Positions 38,330 to 48,427 of a stretch of DNA of 64,000 nt are shown here, piece after piece. The DNA comes from Gluconacetobacter johannae. Lineage in GTDB: Bacteria; Pseudomonadota; Alphaproteobacteria; Acetobacterales; Acetobacteraceae. How positions within the stretch are numbered: position 1 is the stretch's first letter; every line of letters begins with the position of its first letter. The translations under genes and the position numbers were made by a program. The stretch covers positions 145,800 to 209,799 of the forward strand of contig NZ_JABEQH010000003.1 of the NCBI RefSeq assembly GCF_014174305.1. The letters run 5' to 3'. The notes under the pieces are model-generated. The model made no database searches. It saw only the letters and a list, made by a program, of their open reading frames with translations, and was not told the origin of the DNA.

Positions 38330-38359
38330 CGTCCGGGGCGGGCGGCAGCGCCCCGGACG
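38330..38359. terminator. bidirectional GC-hairpin terminator
   Basis: CGTCCGGGGCG-GGCGGCAG-CGCCCCGGACG gives a perfect 11-bp stem with an 8-nt loop. It sits 5 nt past the antiporter stop and 5 nt past the end of the convergent small gene, exactly where a shared terminator is expected. No U-tract is present on either strand. Confidence 0.65.
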
Positions 38360-38364
38360 CGGGA

Positions 38365-38658
38365 TCAGATCGAGCGGTGACGGCGGGGCGACCCGGACTC
38401 CTGGCGCGACCCCGGCCCCTGGCGCGGCCCGTCCGTCCGCTGGCCGCGCGGCGCATCGGTGCTTTTCAGCGCGGGGGCCGCGGCCAGTTCGGCTTCAAGC
38501 TGGCGAATGCGCTTCTGGACGCTTTCGCGCAGGGTGGGGGCGGTATGCGACTTCATCGCCGCCAGGGTCTCGCGCAGGTCGCGCAACTGCTTCTGCTTTT
38601 CCGCCTGCGACCGCCGGATGGGTTGGTTGTCGGACATCTGGCCGTGAAATGCGCGCAT
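38365..38658 (-). CDS. small basic coiled-coil protein of unknown function
   Basis: A 97-residue protein (90 if it starts at ATG 38637). Residues 15-60 look like a heptad-type helix (QAEKQKQLRDLRETLAAMK; RESVQKRIRQLEAELAAA). The last 35 residues are disordered and rich in Arg, Gly, Ser and Pro (GQRTDGPRQGPGSRQESGSP). There is no signal peptide or membrane segment. I do not recognise the family. Evidence for being real is the regular helix pattern, its clean fit between a convergent terminator and an intergenic region, and lack of a better ORF here. No strong ribosome-binding site is visible. Confidence 0.6.
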   Translation of the reverse strand: MRAFHGQMSDNQPIRRSQAEKQKQLRDLRETLAAMKSHTAPTLRESVQKRIRQLEAELAAAPALKSTDAPRGQRTDGPRQGPGSRQESGSPRRHRSI

Positions 38659-38799
38659 GATGATGGTCCATGGTAGGAAGTGAAAAAAGAGCGGGTTTCT
38701 GGACTGTAGCGGGAACGCACCGGGATCGAAAAAGGTACACCACCTTCATGATCCAACAGCCCGCCCCAACGGGCAGGCCGGGCGCCGGACGAACGGAAG

Positions 38800-39870
38800 T
38801 CAGTCCGCGTTCTGCTTCAGAATGGCGTCCAGCGCATCCGTCACCATCCGGCATTCCTCGTCGGTGCCGATGGTGATGCGTAGCCATTCCGCGATCCTGG
38901 GCGTCCTGAAATGGCGCACGATGATGGCCCGCTCCCGCAGGGCGGCGGCCAGTCGGACGGCGTCACGATCAGGATGGCGGGCGAACACGAAATTCGCCTG
39001 TGACGGCAGAACCTCGAACCCCAGTCCCCTCAGGCTGGATGTCAGCCCGATGCGTGATTCTATGATTTTTCCCGTGGTCCGTGCAAGCCATTCCCGGTCC
39101 TCGATCGCGGCGGTCGCCCCGACCTGGGCCAGAAGATCGAGCGGGTAGGAATTGAAGCTGTCCTTCACCCGGTTCAGCCCCTCGATCAGATGGGCCTGCC
39201 CGATCGCATACCCCACCCGCAGGCCCGCCAGCGCGTGGGCTTTCGACAGCGTGCGGACGATCAGCAGGTTGGGAAAATGCCGGATCAGCGGGATTGCGGT
39301 GTCGGCGCCGAAATCGACATACGCCTCGTCGATTACCACCACGCGGTCGGGATGGGCGCGCAGCAGCGTCTCGATCCGGCCCAGCCCCAGCGCGATGCCG
39401 GTCGGCGCGTTCGGGTTGGGCAGCACGATGCCGCCGCACGGGCGCAGATAGTCCTCGACGTCGATCCGCATCGCCGCATTCAGGGGCACGGGTTCGTGCG
39501 TGATCCCGTACAGGCTGCAATAGACCGGGTAGAAGCTGTAGGTGATATCCGGCGTCAGCAGTGGTTCGTCATGCTTCAGCAGCGCCTGGAAAGCGTGGGC
39601 CAGCACCTCGTCCGATCCGTTGCCGACGAAGATTTCGTCCATCGCCACGCCATGGGTGGTGGCGATGGCGGCGCGCAGCCGCTCGGCGGTCGGGTCCGAA
39701 TACAGGCGCAGCCTGTCGCCGGTGGCCGCGCGAATCGCCTCCAGCGCCGCCGGCGGCGGGCCATAGGGGGATTCGTTGGTGTTGAGCTTGATCTGCTTCG
39801 TCATCTGCGGCTGCTCGCCCGGGACATAGGGCGTCAGGCTGTGGACGATCGGGCTCCAGAAACGGCTCAT
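38800..39870 (-). CDS. hisC: histidinol-phosphate aminotransferase
   Basis: PLP-dependent aminotransferase of histidine synthesis, converting imidazole-acetol phosphate to histidinol phosphate; related enzymes also act on aromatic keto acids. It has 356 residues from ATG 39870; an upstream ATG at 39897 is possible. Motifs include IKLNTNESPYGPPP, YSDPTAERLRAAIA, VGNGSDEVLAHAFQALL, LPNPNAPTGIA, VVIDEAYVDFG, the Lys motif RTLSKAHALAGLRVGY, and LRITIGTDEE at the C terminus. No other his gene is adjacent, so this may be a second HisC with a phenylalanine/tyrosine role. Confidence 0.9.
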   Translation of the reverse strand: MSRFWSPIVHSLTPYVPGEQPQMTKQIKLNTNESPYGPPPAALEAIRAATGDRLRLYSDPTAERLRAAIATTHGVAMDEIFVGNGSDEVLAHAFQALLKHDEPLLTPDITYSFYPVYCSLYGITHEPVPLNAAMRIDVEDYLRPCGGIVLPNPNAPTGIALGLGRIETLLRAHPDRVVVIDEAYVDFGADTAIPLIRHFPNLLIVRTLSKAHALAGLRVGYAIGQAHLIEGLNRVKDSFNSYPLDLLAQVGATAAIEDREWLARTTGKIIESRIGLTSSLRGLGFEVLPSQANFVFARHPDRDAVRLAAALRERAIIVRHFRTPRIAEWLRITIGTDEECRMVTDALDAILKQNAD

Positions 39871-39990
39871 GGCAGGTTCCGTTGGCGGATGGGACAATAG
39901 GGGCCAGCGCCGCGACGCGCGGGCGCCGGCGGGGCGGATGGTCCGGCGGGCTTTCAGGCCGGCGTGCCCGGCGGGAAACCGGGCACATGG

Positions 39991-40584
39991 TCAACGCAGG
40001 GGGTGGGGACCGTCTGCCCGGCGTTGCGGGGGCATCAGCGCCGTGATCGGCGCCAGGCCCTGGCGCTCGGCCACCAGCCGCGCGCTGTTGCCCTCGCCGT
40101 CGCGATGGTCGGGATTTGCGCCCTGTTCCAGCAGGAACGCGACCATCGGCGCGCGATTGAACATCGTGGCGAAGATCAGCGGGGTACGTCCGACATGGTT
40201 CGTGGAGTCGATCTCCGCCCCGGCCGCGACCAACTGGCGCGCGACGGCCAGGTCGCCCTTGAAGGCCACGCCGGCCAGCGCCGTGGAGCCCTTGCCGTCC
40301 TGCAGGTCGACGGTCGCATGGTGCGCCAGCAGGCACGCGACGGTTTCGGCATGGCTGTTGTAGGCGGCCAGGATCAGGGCGGAATAACCCCGCGCGTCGC
40401 GCAGGTCGGGGTCGATTCCGGCGGCGAGGAAGCTTTCGATCAGGTCGGTCTGGCCGTCGCGCGCGGCGTCGAGGAACAGGCTCGCGATCTCGGTTTCCGT
40501 GAAAACGGGGGCCGGGGCGGTATCGTCCTGTCCCTCGGGCGAGGGGGCGTTGGCGGTCATGTCGGTCACGCTGGTCTCGCGCAT
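39991..40584 (-). CDS. ankyrin-repeat protein
   Basis: A 197-residue protein with a disordered N-terminal 30 residues and four to five ankyrin repeats, for example DARGYSALILAAYNSHAETV, KGSTALAGVAFKGDLAVARQ and VGRTPLIFATMFNRAPMVAF. No signal peptide or catalytic domain is visible, so it is presumably a cytoplasmic protein-binding module. Partner unknown. The gene stands alone between hisC and an MBL-fold gene, all on the minus strand. Similar short ankyrin proteins are widespread in alphaproteobacteria. Confidence 0.85.
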   Translation of the reverse strand: MRETSVTDMTANAPSPEGQDDTAPAPVFTETEIASLFLDAARDGQTDLIESFLAAGIDPDLRDARGYSALILAAYNSHAETVACLLAHHATVDLQDGKGSTALAGVAFKGDLAVARQLVAAGAEIDSTNHVGRTPLIFATMFNRAPMVAFLLEQGANPDHRDGEGNSARLVAERQGLAPITALMPPQRRADGPHPLR

Positions 40585-40649
40585 CGGGGGCCTCGGTAAG
40601 ATTGGGGCGGACGATCCATCCTAGACCCTCAGGGGCGGGGACGCGACCG

Positions 40650-41738
40650 TCAAGGTCGGGCGGCGGGAGGCAGGGGCGCGAAATCGCGGCATTCCCCATG
40701 GTTCAGGCTGGTGAACCGCTCCGCTTCCAGCCCCGCGGCGGCGCAGGCGGCGGCCAGGCGGCGCAGCGGTTCGTCGATCGGTTCGTCGGTCAGCCGGAAG
40801 GTGCCGAAATGCATGCCCACCGCCTGCGCGGCGTCGAGGTCGAGCATCGCCTGCACCGATTCCTCGGGCGTGGTGTGGACGGCCTCCATCAGGATCCTGG
40901 GGTCGTAGGCGCCCACCGGCAACAGGGCGAGGTCCGGCGCGCCCAGCCGGTCGCGGATCTGCCGCCAGTGCCGCCCGTGCCCGCTGTCCCCCGCGAAGAA
41001 CACGCGCGGCGCGCCCCCCTGCGGGTTCCCGGTATCGGCATGGATGGTGAAGCCGCCCCACAGCGCGCGGTTGCGGTCGAAGGGCGTCCGGGCCGACCCG
41101 TGCCGCGCGGGCGTGCAGGTGATCGACGCCTGTCCCACTGCGATGTCCTCCCACCAGTCCAGCTCGACGATCTCGCCCAGGCCGGCGTGGCCGAGGCCCG
41201 CCTTTCGCAGATGGCGCGCGTTGCCCGGCGGGGTGATGACGACGGGCGTGTCGCGGCGGCCGAGTCGGGTCAGGCTCGGCAGGTCCAGATGGTCGTAATG
41301 GCAATGGGACACCAGGATCACGTCGATTCGCGGCAGGTCGGCGATGGCGCGGCCCGGCGGGCGGACCCGGCGCGGCCCTGCCCACCGCACGGGCGAGCAC
41401 CGCTCGGAAAAGACCGGGTCGGTCAGCACCGTCAGGGTCGATCCGTCGGCGCGGGGCAGCCGCAGCAGGAACGTGCTGTGGCCGATGAAGGTGACCAGGG
41501 CGTGACCGGGGGCGGGATGGGCGTGCGGGTCGCCGGCGGGGGGCGGGTTGTCCAGCCGCGCGGGCCAGTTGGCGATCCGGCGGCGACGGTCCCATTGCCA
41601 GCGCAGGATCGACAGCGCGCGCGCGGCGCGCGGCGCGGTGGCGGGCGGCAGGATCGCGGCCGGATTGAAGAAGCGGCGCCCGTCGCAATGGTCCGAAACC
41701 GGCAGGGGGGGCGAAACAGGCAGGGGGATGATCGGCAT
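40650..41738 (-). CDS. MBL-fold metal-dependent hydrolase (UlaG/NAPE-PLD-like)
   Basis: A 362-residue metallo-beta-lactamase-fold hydrolase. The metal-binding motif is SHCHYDHLDLPSL (HxHxDH); VTFIGHSTFLLRL at the domain start, GDSGHGRHWRQI (second metal Asp) and VGMHFGTFRLTDE (third His) complete the site. The first 100 residues (FFNPAAILPP; RWQWDRRRR) resemble the N-terminal extension of NAPE-PLD-like bacterial homologues. ATG 41738 (MPIIPLPV) was chosen; the open frame extends further but that part is Arg/Pro-rich and unlikely to be coding. Substrate unknown. Confidence 0.86.
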   Translation of the reverse strand: MPIIPLPVSPPLPVSDHCDGRRFFNPAAILPPATAPRAARALSILRWQWDRRRRIANWPARLDNPPPAGDPHAHPAPGHALVTFIGHSTFLLRLPRADGSTLTVLTDPVFSERCSPVRWAGPRRVRPPGRAIADLPRIDVILVSHCHYDHLDLPSLTRLGRRDTPVVITPPGNARHLRKAGLGHAGLGEIVELDWWEDIAVGQASITCTPARHGSARTPFDRNRALWGGFTIHADTGNPQGGAPRVFFAGDSGHGRHWRQIRDRLGAPDLALLPVGAYDPRILMEAVHTTPEESVQAMLDLDAAQAVGMHFGTFRLTDEPIDEPLRRLAAACAAAGLEAERFTSLNHGECRDFAPLPPAARP

Positions 41739-42149
41739 CCGGGTGCTCCGCGCGGGGGGACGGCCCCAGTATGTCCCGTCGCGCCGGCCGGGGCCAGAGC
41801 GGGGCAGTCGAGGACTCGTGATGATCGGGGACTGGAATCCTGCGATCGGGGGGCGCTCTAATGCGGGCGAGGTTTTGAAACCGCCAGTGACTTGCCCCCG
41901 GTGGCTTGCCCACGGGGGGAGGTCGTGAGAGTGTACGACGAAAGTGCATTCGGCCCGGGCGGCCAGGGTCGCCACCGGATGACAAAAAAATGACGATCGG
42001 GGGCCCGGCACCGGGGCAGTCCTCTTCCCATGTCGGCGACGCGCCCCTGCTTGTGCGGGCACGGATCTTGCGGGGCGTGGCCTGCCCGGATGTCGGCGGC
42101 CCGGATCGGATGTGCGAGACAGGGCAACCATAATGGAGAAAGCGGTTTA
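41739..42149. other. 411-bp intergenic region upstream of the pentose-phosphate operon
   Basis: No gene seen. It separates the minus-strand hydrolase gene from tkt, so it should hold divergent promoters, including the one for the ten-gene operon starting at tkt. An imperfect stem, CCCCCG(G)TGG-CTTGC-CCACGGGGG, lies at 41895-41918. The tkt Shine-Dalgarno GGAGAAAG lies 7 nt before its ATG. Short ORFs here lack signals. I could not fix a -35/-10 pair with confidence. Confidence 0.6.
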
Positions 42150-44264
42150 ATGCGTTCCATACTCACCCAGCTTGTTCGAGCCCCGGACGGCGCGACGGTC
42201 GGGTCCTCTGACCAGGACCTGCTGTGCATCAACACCATTCGCACCCTGTCGATGGATGGCGTCCAGAAGGCGAAATCCGGTCATCCGGGCACGCCGATGG
42301 CGATGGCGCCCCCGGCCTACGCGCTGTGGCAGAATGTCCTGAACTACGATCCGGCCGATCCGCTGTGGCCCAACCGCGACCGTTTCGTGCTGTCGATCGG
42401 CCATGCGTCGATGCTGATCTATTCGCTGATCTACCTGGCGGGCGTGCGGGACGTGAAGCACGGCAAGGTGCTCGATGCGCCGTCGCTGACGCTGGAGGAC
42501 CTGACGCAGTTCCGTCAGCTCGATTCCAGGACGCCGGGCCATCCGGAATATCACCACACGGCGGGCGTCGAGACGACGACCGGCCCGCTGGGACAGGGCT
42601 GCGGCAATTCGGTCGGCATGGCGATGGCCGAGAAATGGCTGGCCGCGCGCTTCAACAAGCCGGGTTTCCCGCTGTTCGACTATCACGTCTACACGTTCTG
42701 CGGCGACGGCGACATGATGGAGGGCGTGGCCAGCGAGGCGGCCTCGACCGCCGGGCACCTGCGCCTGGGCAACCTGACCTGGATCTACGACAGCAACCGG
42801 ATCTCGATCGAGGGATCGACCGACATCGCCTTCACCGAGAACGTGCAGAAGCGTTTCGAGGGCTATGGCTGGCATGTGCTGGAGGTCAAGGACGCCAACG
42901 ACCTGGCCGATTTCCAGACGAAGCTGGCCGTGGCGAAGGCCGAGACGGCGCGTCCGACCCTGATTATCGTCCATTCGGTCATCGGCTGGGGCGCGCCGAA
43001 GAAGGCCGGCACCGCCTCGGCGCACGGCGAACCGCTGGGCGATGAGGAAATCCGCGGCGCGAAGCGGGCCTATGGCTGGCCCGAGGACAAGAGCTTCTAT
43101 GTGCCCGAGGGCGTGCTGGAGCATTTCCAGAAGGGCCTGGGCGCCCGTGGCGCCGCGGCCAGCGCCGCGTGGAAGGCGCTGTATGCGTCCTATGCCACCG
43201 AATATCCGGAACTGGCGGGCGAACTGGACCAGATCCTGCACAACCGGCTGCCCGCCGGCTGGGACAAGGACATCCCGGTCTACGAGGCCAGCGCCAAGGG
43301 CGTGGCCTCGCGCCAGAGCTCGGGCGAGGTGCTGAACGCCATCGCGCCGAACTTCCCCTGGCTGATCGGCGGGTCGGCGGATCTGTCGCCGTCGACCAAG
43401 ACCAACCTGACCTTCCAGGGCGCGGGCGCCTACCAGCCGCCGGAATGGAATGGCACCTATGGCGGCCGCAACCTGCATTTCGGCGTGCGCGAACACGCCA
43501 TGGGGTCGATCTGCAACGGGATTTCGCTGGCGGGTATCCGGGCCTATTGCTCGGGCTTCCTGATCTTCTCCGACTACATGAAGCCGCCGATCCGCCTGTC
43601 GGCGCTGATGAACCAGCCGGTGCTGTATATCTTCACGCATGATTCGATCGGCGTGGGCGAGGACGGACCGACCCATCAGCCGATCGAGCAACTGGTGCAG
43701 TTGCGCTCCACCCCCGGCGTCACGATGATCCGTCCGGGCGATGCGAACGAGGTCGCCGAGGCCTGGCGCACGATCCTGCCGATGACCGACCGCCCGTCGG
43801 TGCTGATCCTCAGCCGCCAGAACCTGCCCACGCTGGACCGCACGGTCTACGCCCCGGCCTCGGGCCTGGCGAAGGGCGCCTATGTGCTGGCGGACAGCGA
43901 CGGTACCCCCGACGTCATCCTGATGGCGACGGGCAGCGAGGTCGACCTGGTGGTCAAGGCCTACGAGACGCTGAAGGCCGAAGGGGTGAAGGCGCGCGTG
44001 GTGTCCATGCCGTCGTGGGACCTGTTCGAGGCGCAGCCGAAATCCTACCGCGACAGCGTGCTGCCCCCCGAGGTCGGCGGCCGCGTGGCGGTGGAGATGG
44101 CCTCGCCCATCGGGTGGGACCGCTATGTCGGGCTGACCGGTTCGATCATCGCCATGCAGTCGTTCGGCGCCTCGGCTCCGGCGGACCAGCTGATGAAGAA
44201 ATTCGGCTTCACGGTCGAGGCCGTCCTGGCGGAAGCCCGCAAGCAGGCAGGCAAGGCAGGCTGA
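42150..44264 (+). CDS. tkt: transketolase
   Basis: Thiamine-diphosphate enzyme moving two-carbon units between pentose-phosphate pathway sugars. It has 704 residues. Motifs include KSGHPGTPMAMAP, YHHTAGVETTTGPLGQG, the ThDP motif CGDGDMMEGVASEAAS (about residue 184), DSNRISIEGSTD, IGGSADLSPSTKTN and the conserved VREHAMGSICNGISL containing the catalytic Glu. GGAGAAAG precedes the ATG. The N-terminal about 30 residues are an extension relative to E. coli TktA. It is the first gene of the pentose-phosphate operon; 130 nt with a self-complementary (CCGG)4 run separate it from tal-pgi. Confidence 0.96.
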   Translation: MRSILTQLVRAPDGATVGSSDQDLLCINTIRTLSMDGVQKAKSGHPGTPMAMAPPAYALWQNVLNYDPADPLWPNRDRFVLSIGHASMLIYSLIYLAGVRDVKHGKVLDAPSLTLEDLTQFRQLDSRTPGHPEYHHTAGVETTTGPLGQGCGNSVGMAMAEKWLAARFNKPGFPLFDYHVYTFCGDGDMMEGVASEAASTAGHLRLGNLTWIYDSNRISIEGSTDIAFTENVQKRFEGYGWHVLEVKDANDLADFQTKLAVAKAETARPTLIIVHSVIGWGAPKKAGTASAHGEPLGDEEIRGAKRAYGWPEDKSFYVPEGVLEHFQKGLGARGAAASAAWKALYASYATEYPELAGELDQILHNRLPAGWDKDIPVYEASAKGVASRQSSGEVLNAIAPNFPWLIGGSADLSPSTKTNLTFQGAGAYQPPEWNGTYGGRNLHFGVREHAMGSICNGISLAGIRAYCSGFLIFSDYMKPPIRLSALMNQPVLYIFTHDSIGVGEDGPTHQPIEQLVQLRSTPGVTMIRPGDANEVAEAWRTILPMTDRPSVLILSRQNLPTLDRTVYAPASGLAKGAYVLADSDGTPDVILMATGSEVDLVVKAYETLKAEGVKARVVSMPSWDLFEAQPKSYRDSVLPPEVGGRVAVEMASPIGWDRYVGLTGSIIAMQSFGASAPADQLMKKFGFTVEAVLAEARKQAGKAG

Positions 44265-44394
44265 TCCCGTTGGCCGGGGTCGCGCGCGGGCCGGTTTCGG
44301 CCGTGTGCGGCCCCGGCCCGTTTCAGAGTCCCAAAAGGCGGAGTCCGGCCGGCCGGCCGGGGACAATCCGCCATGACATCTAAGGAGCAACACC

Positions 44395-47262
44395 ATGAAC
44401 GTCGTGCAGAAGACGGGTGTTCAGGGCGCCACCAATCCGCTCAAGGCGCTTGAATCGTTCGGCCAGTCCCCCTGGCTGGACTTCATCCAGCGGTCCTATA
44501 CCGAGAACGGCAGCCTGAAGAAGCTGGTGGACGAGGACGGGCTGAAGGGCGTGACCTCCAACCCGGCCATCTTCCAGAAGGCCATGGGGCAGGGGACGGA
44601 TTACGATCCCCAGTACAAGGACATCCTGGCCCACCGGATCGTTTCCGCCGGCACCTTGTACGAGACGATGGCCATCGACGACATCAAGGCCGCGACCGCC
44701 GTCCTCTATCCGGTCTATGAGCAGACCAAGGGCCTGGACGGCTATGTCAGCCTCGAGGTCTCGCCGTATCTCGCCCGCGACACCGCCGGCACGGTCGAAG
44801 AGGCCCTCCGCCTGTGGAAGGCGGTCGATGCGAAGAACCTGATGATCAAGATCCCCGGCACCGACGAGGGCGCGCCGGCGGTCCGCACCACGATTTCCGA
44901 AGGGCTGAGCATCAACGTCACCCTTCTGTTCTCGCTCGAGGCCTACAAGAAGGTGCTGGAGGCATACATCGCGGGGCTCGAGGACCGTCACGCCAAGGGG
45001 CTGCCGGTCTCGGGCATCGCCAGCGTCGCCTCGTTCTTCGTCAGCCGCATCGACGGCAAGATCGACAAGAAGATCGACGACCGCGTGGCGGCCGGCGACA
45101 AGGACGCCGAGGCGCTGAAGGCGCTGCGCGGCAAGGTTGCGATCGCGAACGCCAAGATGGCCTACCAGCATTGGCTGGAGGTGACGGCAAGCCCGCGCTG
45201 GCAGAAGCTCGCCGCCGCCGGCGCGCAGACCCAGCGCCTGCTGTGGGCCAGCACCGGCACCAAGGACAAGGCCTACAGCGACGTGCTGTATGTCGAGGAG
45301 CTGATCGGCCCCGAGACCGTCAACACCATCCCGCCGGCGACGTTCGACGCCTTCCGCGACCACGGCAAGGTCCGGGCCTCGCTGACCGAGGATGTCGAGG
45401 GCGCGCGCCACATCATGGCCGAGGCCAAGCGCCTGGGCCTGGACCTCGACGGCGTGACGACGACGCTGGTGAACGAAGGCGTGGCCTCGTTCGCCGATGC
45501 GTTCGACGACCTGCTGGGCACGGTCGCCACCAAGCAGAACGCGCTGCTGGGCGACGCGCTGACCAGGACGACGGTCGAACTGCCCGCCGAGCTGGACAGC
45601 GCCGTCAAGGCCAGCCTGGACGCATGGCGCAAGGGCGGCCTCGTCCGGCGCCTGTGGGCGCGCGATGCGACCGTCTGGACCGGCAAGGACGAGGCCAAGT
45701 GGCTGAAATGGCTGGACATCGTCGATGATCGCCTGGCCGACCTGCCGGCGCTGGAGGCCTTCCAGGCCGAGGTGAAGCAGAAAGGCTTCAAGGACATCCT
45801 GCTGCTGGGCATGGGCGGGTCGAGCCTGGGGCCAGAGGTGCTGGCCGAGACCTTCGGCAAGCATGAGGGCTTCCCGCATCTCTATGTCCTCGACAGCACC
45901 GACCCGCAGCAGGTCAAGGCGTTCGAGAAGAAGATCGACCTTGCCAACACGCTGTTCATCGTCTCGTCCAAGTCGGGCGGCACGCTGGAGCCGAACATCC
46001 TCAAGGCCTATTTCTACGATGCGGCCAGGAAGGTGCTGGGCGACAAGGTCGGCGGGCATTTCGTCGCCGTGACCGATCCCGGTTCGCACATGGAAGATGT
46101 CGCGAAGAAGGACGGGTTCTGGAAGATCTTCCACGGCGAGAAGCAGATCGGCGGCCGGTATTCGGTGCTGTCGAATTTCGGCATCGTCCCGGCGGCTGCC
46201 GCCGGCATTCCGTTGAAGGCGTTCCTCGACTCCGCGCTGCACGGGGTCAGGGCCTCGGCCGCGTCCGTGCCGCCGGCGTTGAACCCGGGCGTGCTGCTGG
46301 GCACCGTGCTGGGCGTGGCGGCGACGAAGTTCGGCCGCGACAAGGTGACCTTCGTGACCTCGCACCCGATCCGCGACCTGGGCGCGTGGCTGGAGCAGTT
46401 GATCGCGGAATCGACCGGCAAGATCGGCCGGGGGCTGATCCCCATCGACGACGAGACGCTGGGCGCCCCGGCGCTGTACGGCAAGGATCGCGTCTTCGCG
46501 TATCTGCGCCTGGAGTCGCATGCCTGCGCGGAGGAGGATGAAGCCGTGCGCGCGCTGGTCGCGGCGGGCGAGCCGGTGGTGACGATCCACCTGCAGGACA
46601 AGCGGCAGATCGCGCAGGAATTCTTCCATTGGGAATTCGCGACCGCGGTCGCCGGTTCGATCCTGGGGATCGACCCGTTCGACCAGCCGGACGTCGAGGC
46701 CTCGAAGATCGAAACCAAGAAGCTGACGACCGCCTATAACGAAACGGGCACGCTGCCGGCGGAAACGCCGTTCGCGACCGACGGCGCCTTCTCGTTCTTC
46801 GCCGACGCGGCCAATGCGGCGGCGTTGAAGGGCGGGTCGCTGGCCGACATCCTGAAGGCCCATTTCGGCCGGGTGAAGGCGGGCGATTATGTCGGGCTGC
46901 TGGCCTATGTCGAACGCGACCTTGCGACCCGCGAATGGATCCAGGCGACCCGCCTGACCATCCGCGACGCGCTGAAGGTGGCGACGGCGGCGGAATTCGG
47001 CCCTCGTTTCCTGCATTCGACCGGCCAGGCCTACAAGGGCGGCCCCAACAGCGGCGTGTTCCTGCAGATCACCGCCGATGATGTGGCCGACCTGCCGGTC
47101 CCGGGCGAGAAATACACGTTCGGCGTGGTGAAGGCCGCGCAGGCGCGTGGCGATTTCGACGTCCTGGCCGAGCGGGGACGTCGCGCCCTGCGGGTGCATA
47201 TCAAGGGTGATCTGAAATCCGGCCTCGATGCGCTGGGCAAGGCCATCGCCGCTTCCGTCTGA
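44395..47262 (+). CDS. bifunctional transaldolase / glucose-6-phosphate isomerase
   Basis: A 955-residue natural fusion (tal-pgi). Residues 1 to about 370 are transaldolase: [35 protein letters not shown], and the Schiff-base Lys152 in [13 protein letters not shown]. Residues from about 400 are phosphoglucose isomerase: [17 protein letters not shown] (near 470), [13 protein letters not shown] (near 523), a catalytic region around [16 protein letters not shown], and a C-terminal [16 protein letters not shown]. The order and fusion are known in acetic acid bacteria and some actinobacteria. A strong AAGGAG lies upstream. It joins glucose-6-phosphate entry to the non-oxidative branch in one polypeptide. 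Confidence 0.95.
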   Translation: MNVVQKTGVQGATNPLKALESFGQSPWLDFIQRSYTENGSLKKLVDEDGLKGVTSNPAIFQKAMGQGTDYDPQYKDILAHRIVSAGTLYETMAIDDIKAATAVLYPVYEQTKGLDGYVSLEVSPYLARDTAGTVEEALRLWKAVDAKNLMIKIPGTDEGAPAVRTTISEGLSINVTLLFSLEAYKKVLEAYIAGLEDRHAKGLPVSGIASVASFFVSRIDGKIDKKIDDRVAAGDKDAEALKALRGKVAIANAKMAYQHWLEVTASPRWQKLAAAGAQTQRLLWASTGTKDKAYSDVLYVEELIGPETVNTIPPATFDAFRDHGKVRASLTEDVEGARHIMAEAKRLGLDLDGVTTTLVNEGVASFADAFDDLLGTVATKQNALLGDALTRTTVELPAELDSAVKASLDAWRKGGLVRRLWARDATVWTGKDEAKWLKWLDIVDDRLADLPALEAFQAEVKQKGFKDILLLGMGGSSLGPEVLAETFGKHEGFPHLYVLDSTDPQQVKAFEKKIDLANTLFIVSSKSGGTLEPNILKAYFYDAARKVLGDKVGGHFVAVTDPGSHMEDVAKKDGFWKIFHGEKQIGGRYSVLSNFGIVPAAAAGIPLKAFLDSALHGVRASAASVPPALNPGVLLGTVLGVAATKFGRDKVTFVTSHPIRDLGAWLEQLIAESTGKIGRGLIPIDDETLGAPALYGKDRVFAYLRLESHACAEEDEAVRALVAAGEPVVTIHLQDKRQIAQEFFHWEFATAVAGSILGIDPFDQPDVEASKIETKKLTTAYNETGTLPAETPFATDGAFSFFADAANAAALKGGSLADILKAHFGRVKAGDYVGLLAYVERDLATREWIQATRLTIRDALKVATAAEFGPRFLHSTGQAYKGGPNSGVFLQITADDVADLPVPGEKYTFGVVKAAQARGDFDVLAERGRRALRVHIKGDLKSGLDALGKAIAASV

Positions 47263-47275
47263 TTACAAGTCCCGG

Positions 47276-47300
47276 CCCCGCCCGCCTTTTGCGGGCGGGG
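47276..47300 (+). terminator. GC hairpin between tal-pgi and gnd
   Basis: CCCCGCCCGC-CTTTT-GCGGGCGGGG is a perfect 10-bp stem with a 5-nt loop, 13 nt after the tal-pgi stop and 80 nt before gnd. There is no T-tract after it. It may be an attenuator or an RNA-processing element setting different levels for upstream and downstream genes of the operon. Confidence 0.5.
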
Positions 47301-47380
47301 CGTTCTGCCGGCCGCCGGACCGTGGATCGGGGCGGCTGACGCATGCGCGACGACGTTTCGCGCAAAGGAGAAACAAGAAC

Positions 47381-48376
47381 ATGCAAATCGGCATCATCGG
47401 CCTTGGCCGCATGGGCGGGAACATCGCCGTCCGCCTGTCGCGACATGGACATGACGTGGTCCTGTTCGATCGCGACCCCGCCACCGTCGCCAAGGTCGCC
47501 GAGCGGACCGAGGGCGGGCGCGGCGTCGCCGCCGGCAGCGTCGAGGACCTGGTCGCCAAGCTGACCGCCGGCCGCAAGATCGTGTGGGTCATGCTGCCGT
47601 CGGGCGAGATCACCGAGGCCGCGGTCCAGCAGCTGAACGGCCTGCTGGGCAAGGATGACATCGTCATCGACGGCGGCAACAGCTATTACAAGGACGATAT
47701 CCGTCGCGCGGCCCAGCTTTCGGAGAAGGGCATCCACTATATCGACGTCGGCACGTCCGGCGGCGTGTGGGGCCTGGAGCGCGGCTATTGCATGATGTAT
47801 GGCGGCACGAAGGATTCGACCGACCATATCGACCCGATCCTCAGCGCGCTGGCGCCGGGCAAGGGCGATGCGCCCGTCACCCCCGACCGCGACAAGCCGG
47901 GCCTGGACCCGCGGGCGGAGCAGGGCTACCTGCATTGCGGGCCGGCCGGGTCCGGCCATTTCGTCAAGATGGTCCATAACGGCATCGAGTATGGTATGAT
48001 GCAGGCCTTCGCCGAGGGCTTCGACATCATGAAGACCAAGAATTCGGCCATCCTGCCCGAAGACCAGCGCTTCGACCTGAACATGGCCGATATCGCCGAA
48101 GTCTGGCGGCGCGGCAGCGTCGTGTCCTCGTGGCTGCTGGACCTGACGGCGGAAGCCCTGGCCAAGAACGCGTCGCTGTCCGAATTCACGGGCGAGGTCG
48201 CGGATTCCGGCGAGGGTCGCTGGACGCTGGAAGCGGCGATCGAGGAATCGGTGCCGGCGCCGGTCATCACCGCGTCGCTGTTCACGCGCTTCCGGTCGCG
48301 CACCGGCAACAATTATGCCGAGAAGGTTCTCTCCGCCATGCGCTTCGGCTTTGGCGGCCACGTCGAGAAGAAATAA
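47381..48376 (+). CDS. gnd: 6-phosphogluconate dehydrogenase, short (NAD-type) form
   Basis: Oxidative decarboxylation of 6-phosphogluconate to ribulose 5-phosphate. The 331-residue length is the short GndA/YqeC-like class rather than the 470-residue E. coli enzyme. The Rossmann motif [16 protein letters not shown] is at the N terminus and the cofactor loop continues LFDRDP; an acidic Asp at that place favours NAD+. Catalytic residues lie in [19 protein letters not shown] and [21 protein letters not shown] recall the Gluconobacter enzyme being NAD-preferring, consistent with this. Shine-Dalgarno AAAGGAG is 10 nt upstream. Confidence 0.94.
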   Translation: MQIGIIGLGRMGGNIAVRLSRHGHDVVLFDRDPATVAKVAERTEGGRGVAAGSVEDLVAKLTAGRKIVWVMLPSGEITEAAVQQLNGLLGKDDIVIDGGNSYYKDDIRRAAQLSEKGIHYIDVGTSGGVWGLERGYCMMYGGTKDSTDHIDPILSALAPGKGDAPVTPDRDKPGLDPRAEQGYLHCGPAGSGHFVKMVHNGIEYGMMQAFAEGFDIMKTKNSAILPEDQRFDLNMADIAEVWRRGSVVSSWLLDLTAEALAKNASLSEFTGEVADSGEGRWTLEAAIEESVPAPVITASLFTRFRSRTGNNYAEKVLSAMRFGFGGHVEKK

Positions 48377-48427
48377 TAAAATCTCAACGACGGGAACAGG
48401 TGGAAACAGGGCAGGGAAACGTCCGAC

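Noticed and set aside
41895..41918. Stem upstream of tkt as a possible riboswitch
   Set aside because: Single imperfect stem with a bulge; no conserved riboswitch elements recognised.
44345..44360. (CCGG)4 run upstream of tal-pgi as a possible operator
   Set aside because: Self-complementary by virtue of a simple repeat; no flanking symmetry or regulator evidence.
44380..47199. 939-codon minus-strand ORF opposite tal-pgi
   Set aside because: Antisense shadow of a high-GC gene; composition rich in Gln, Arg and Gly, no motifs, no start signals.
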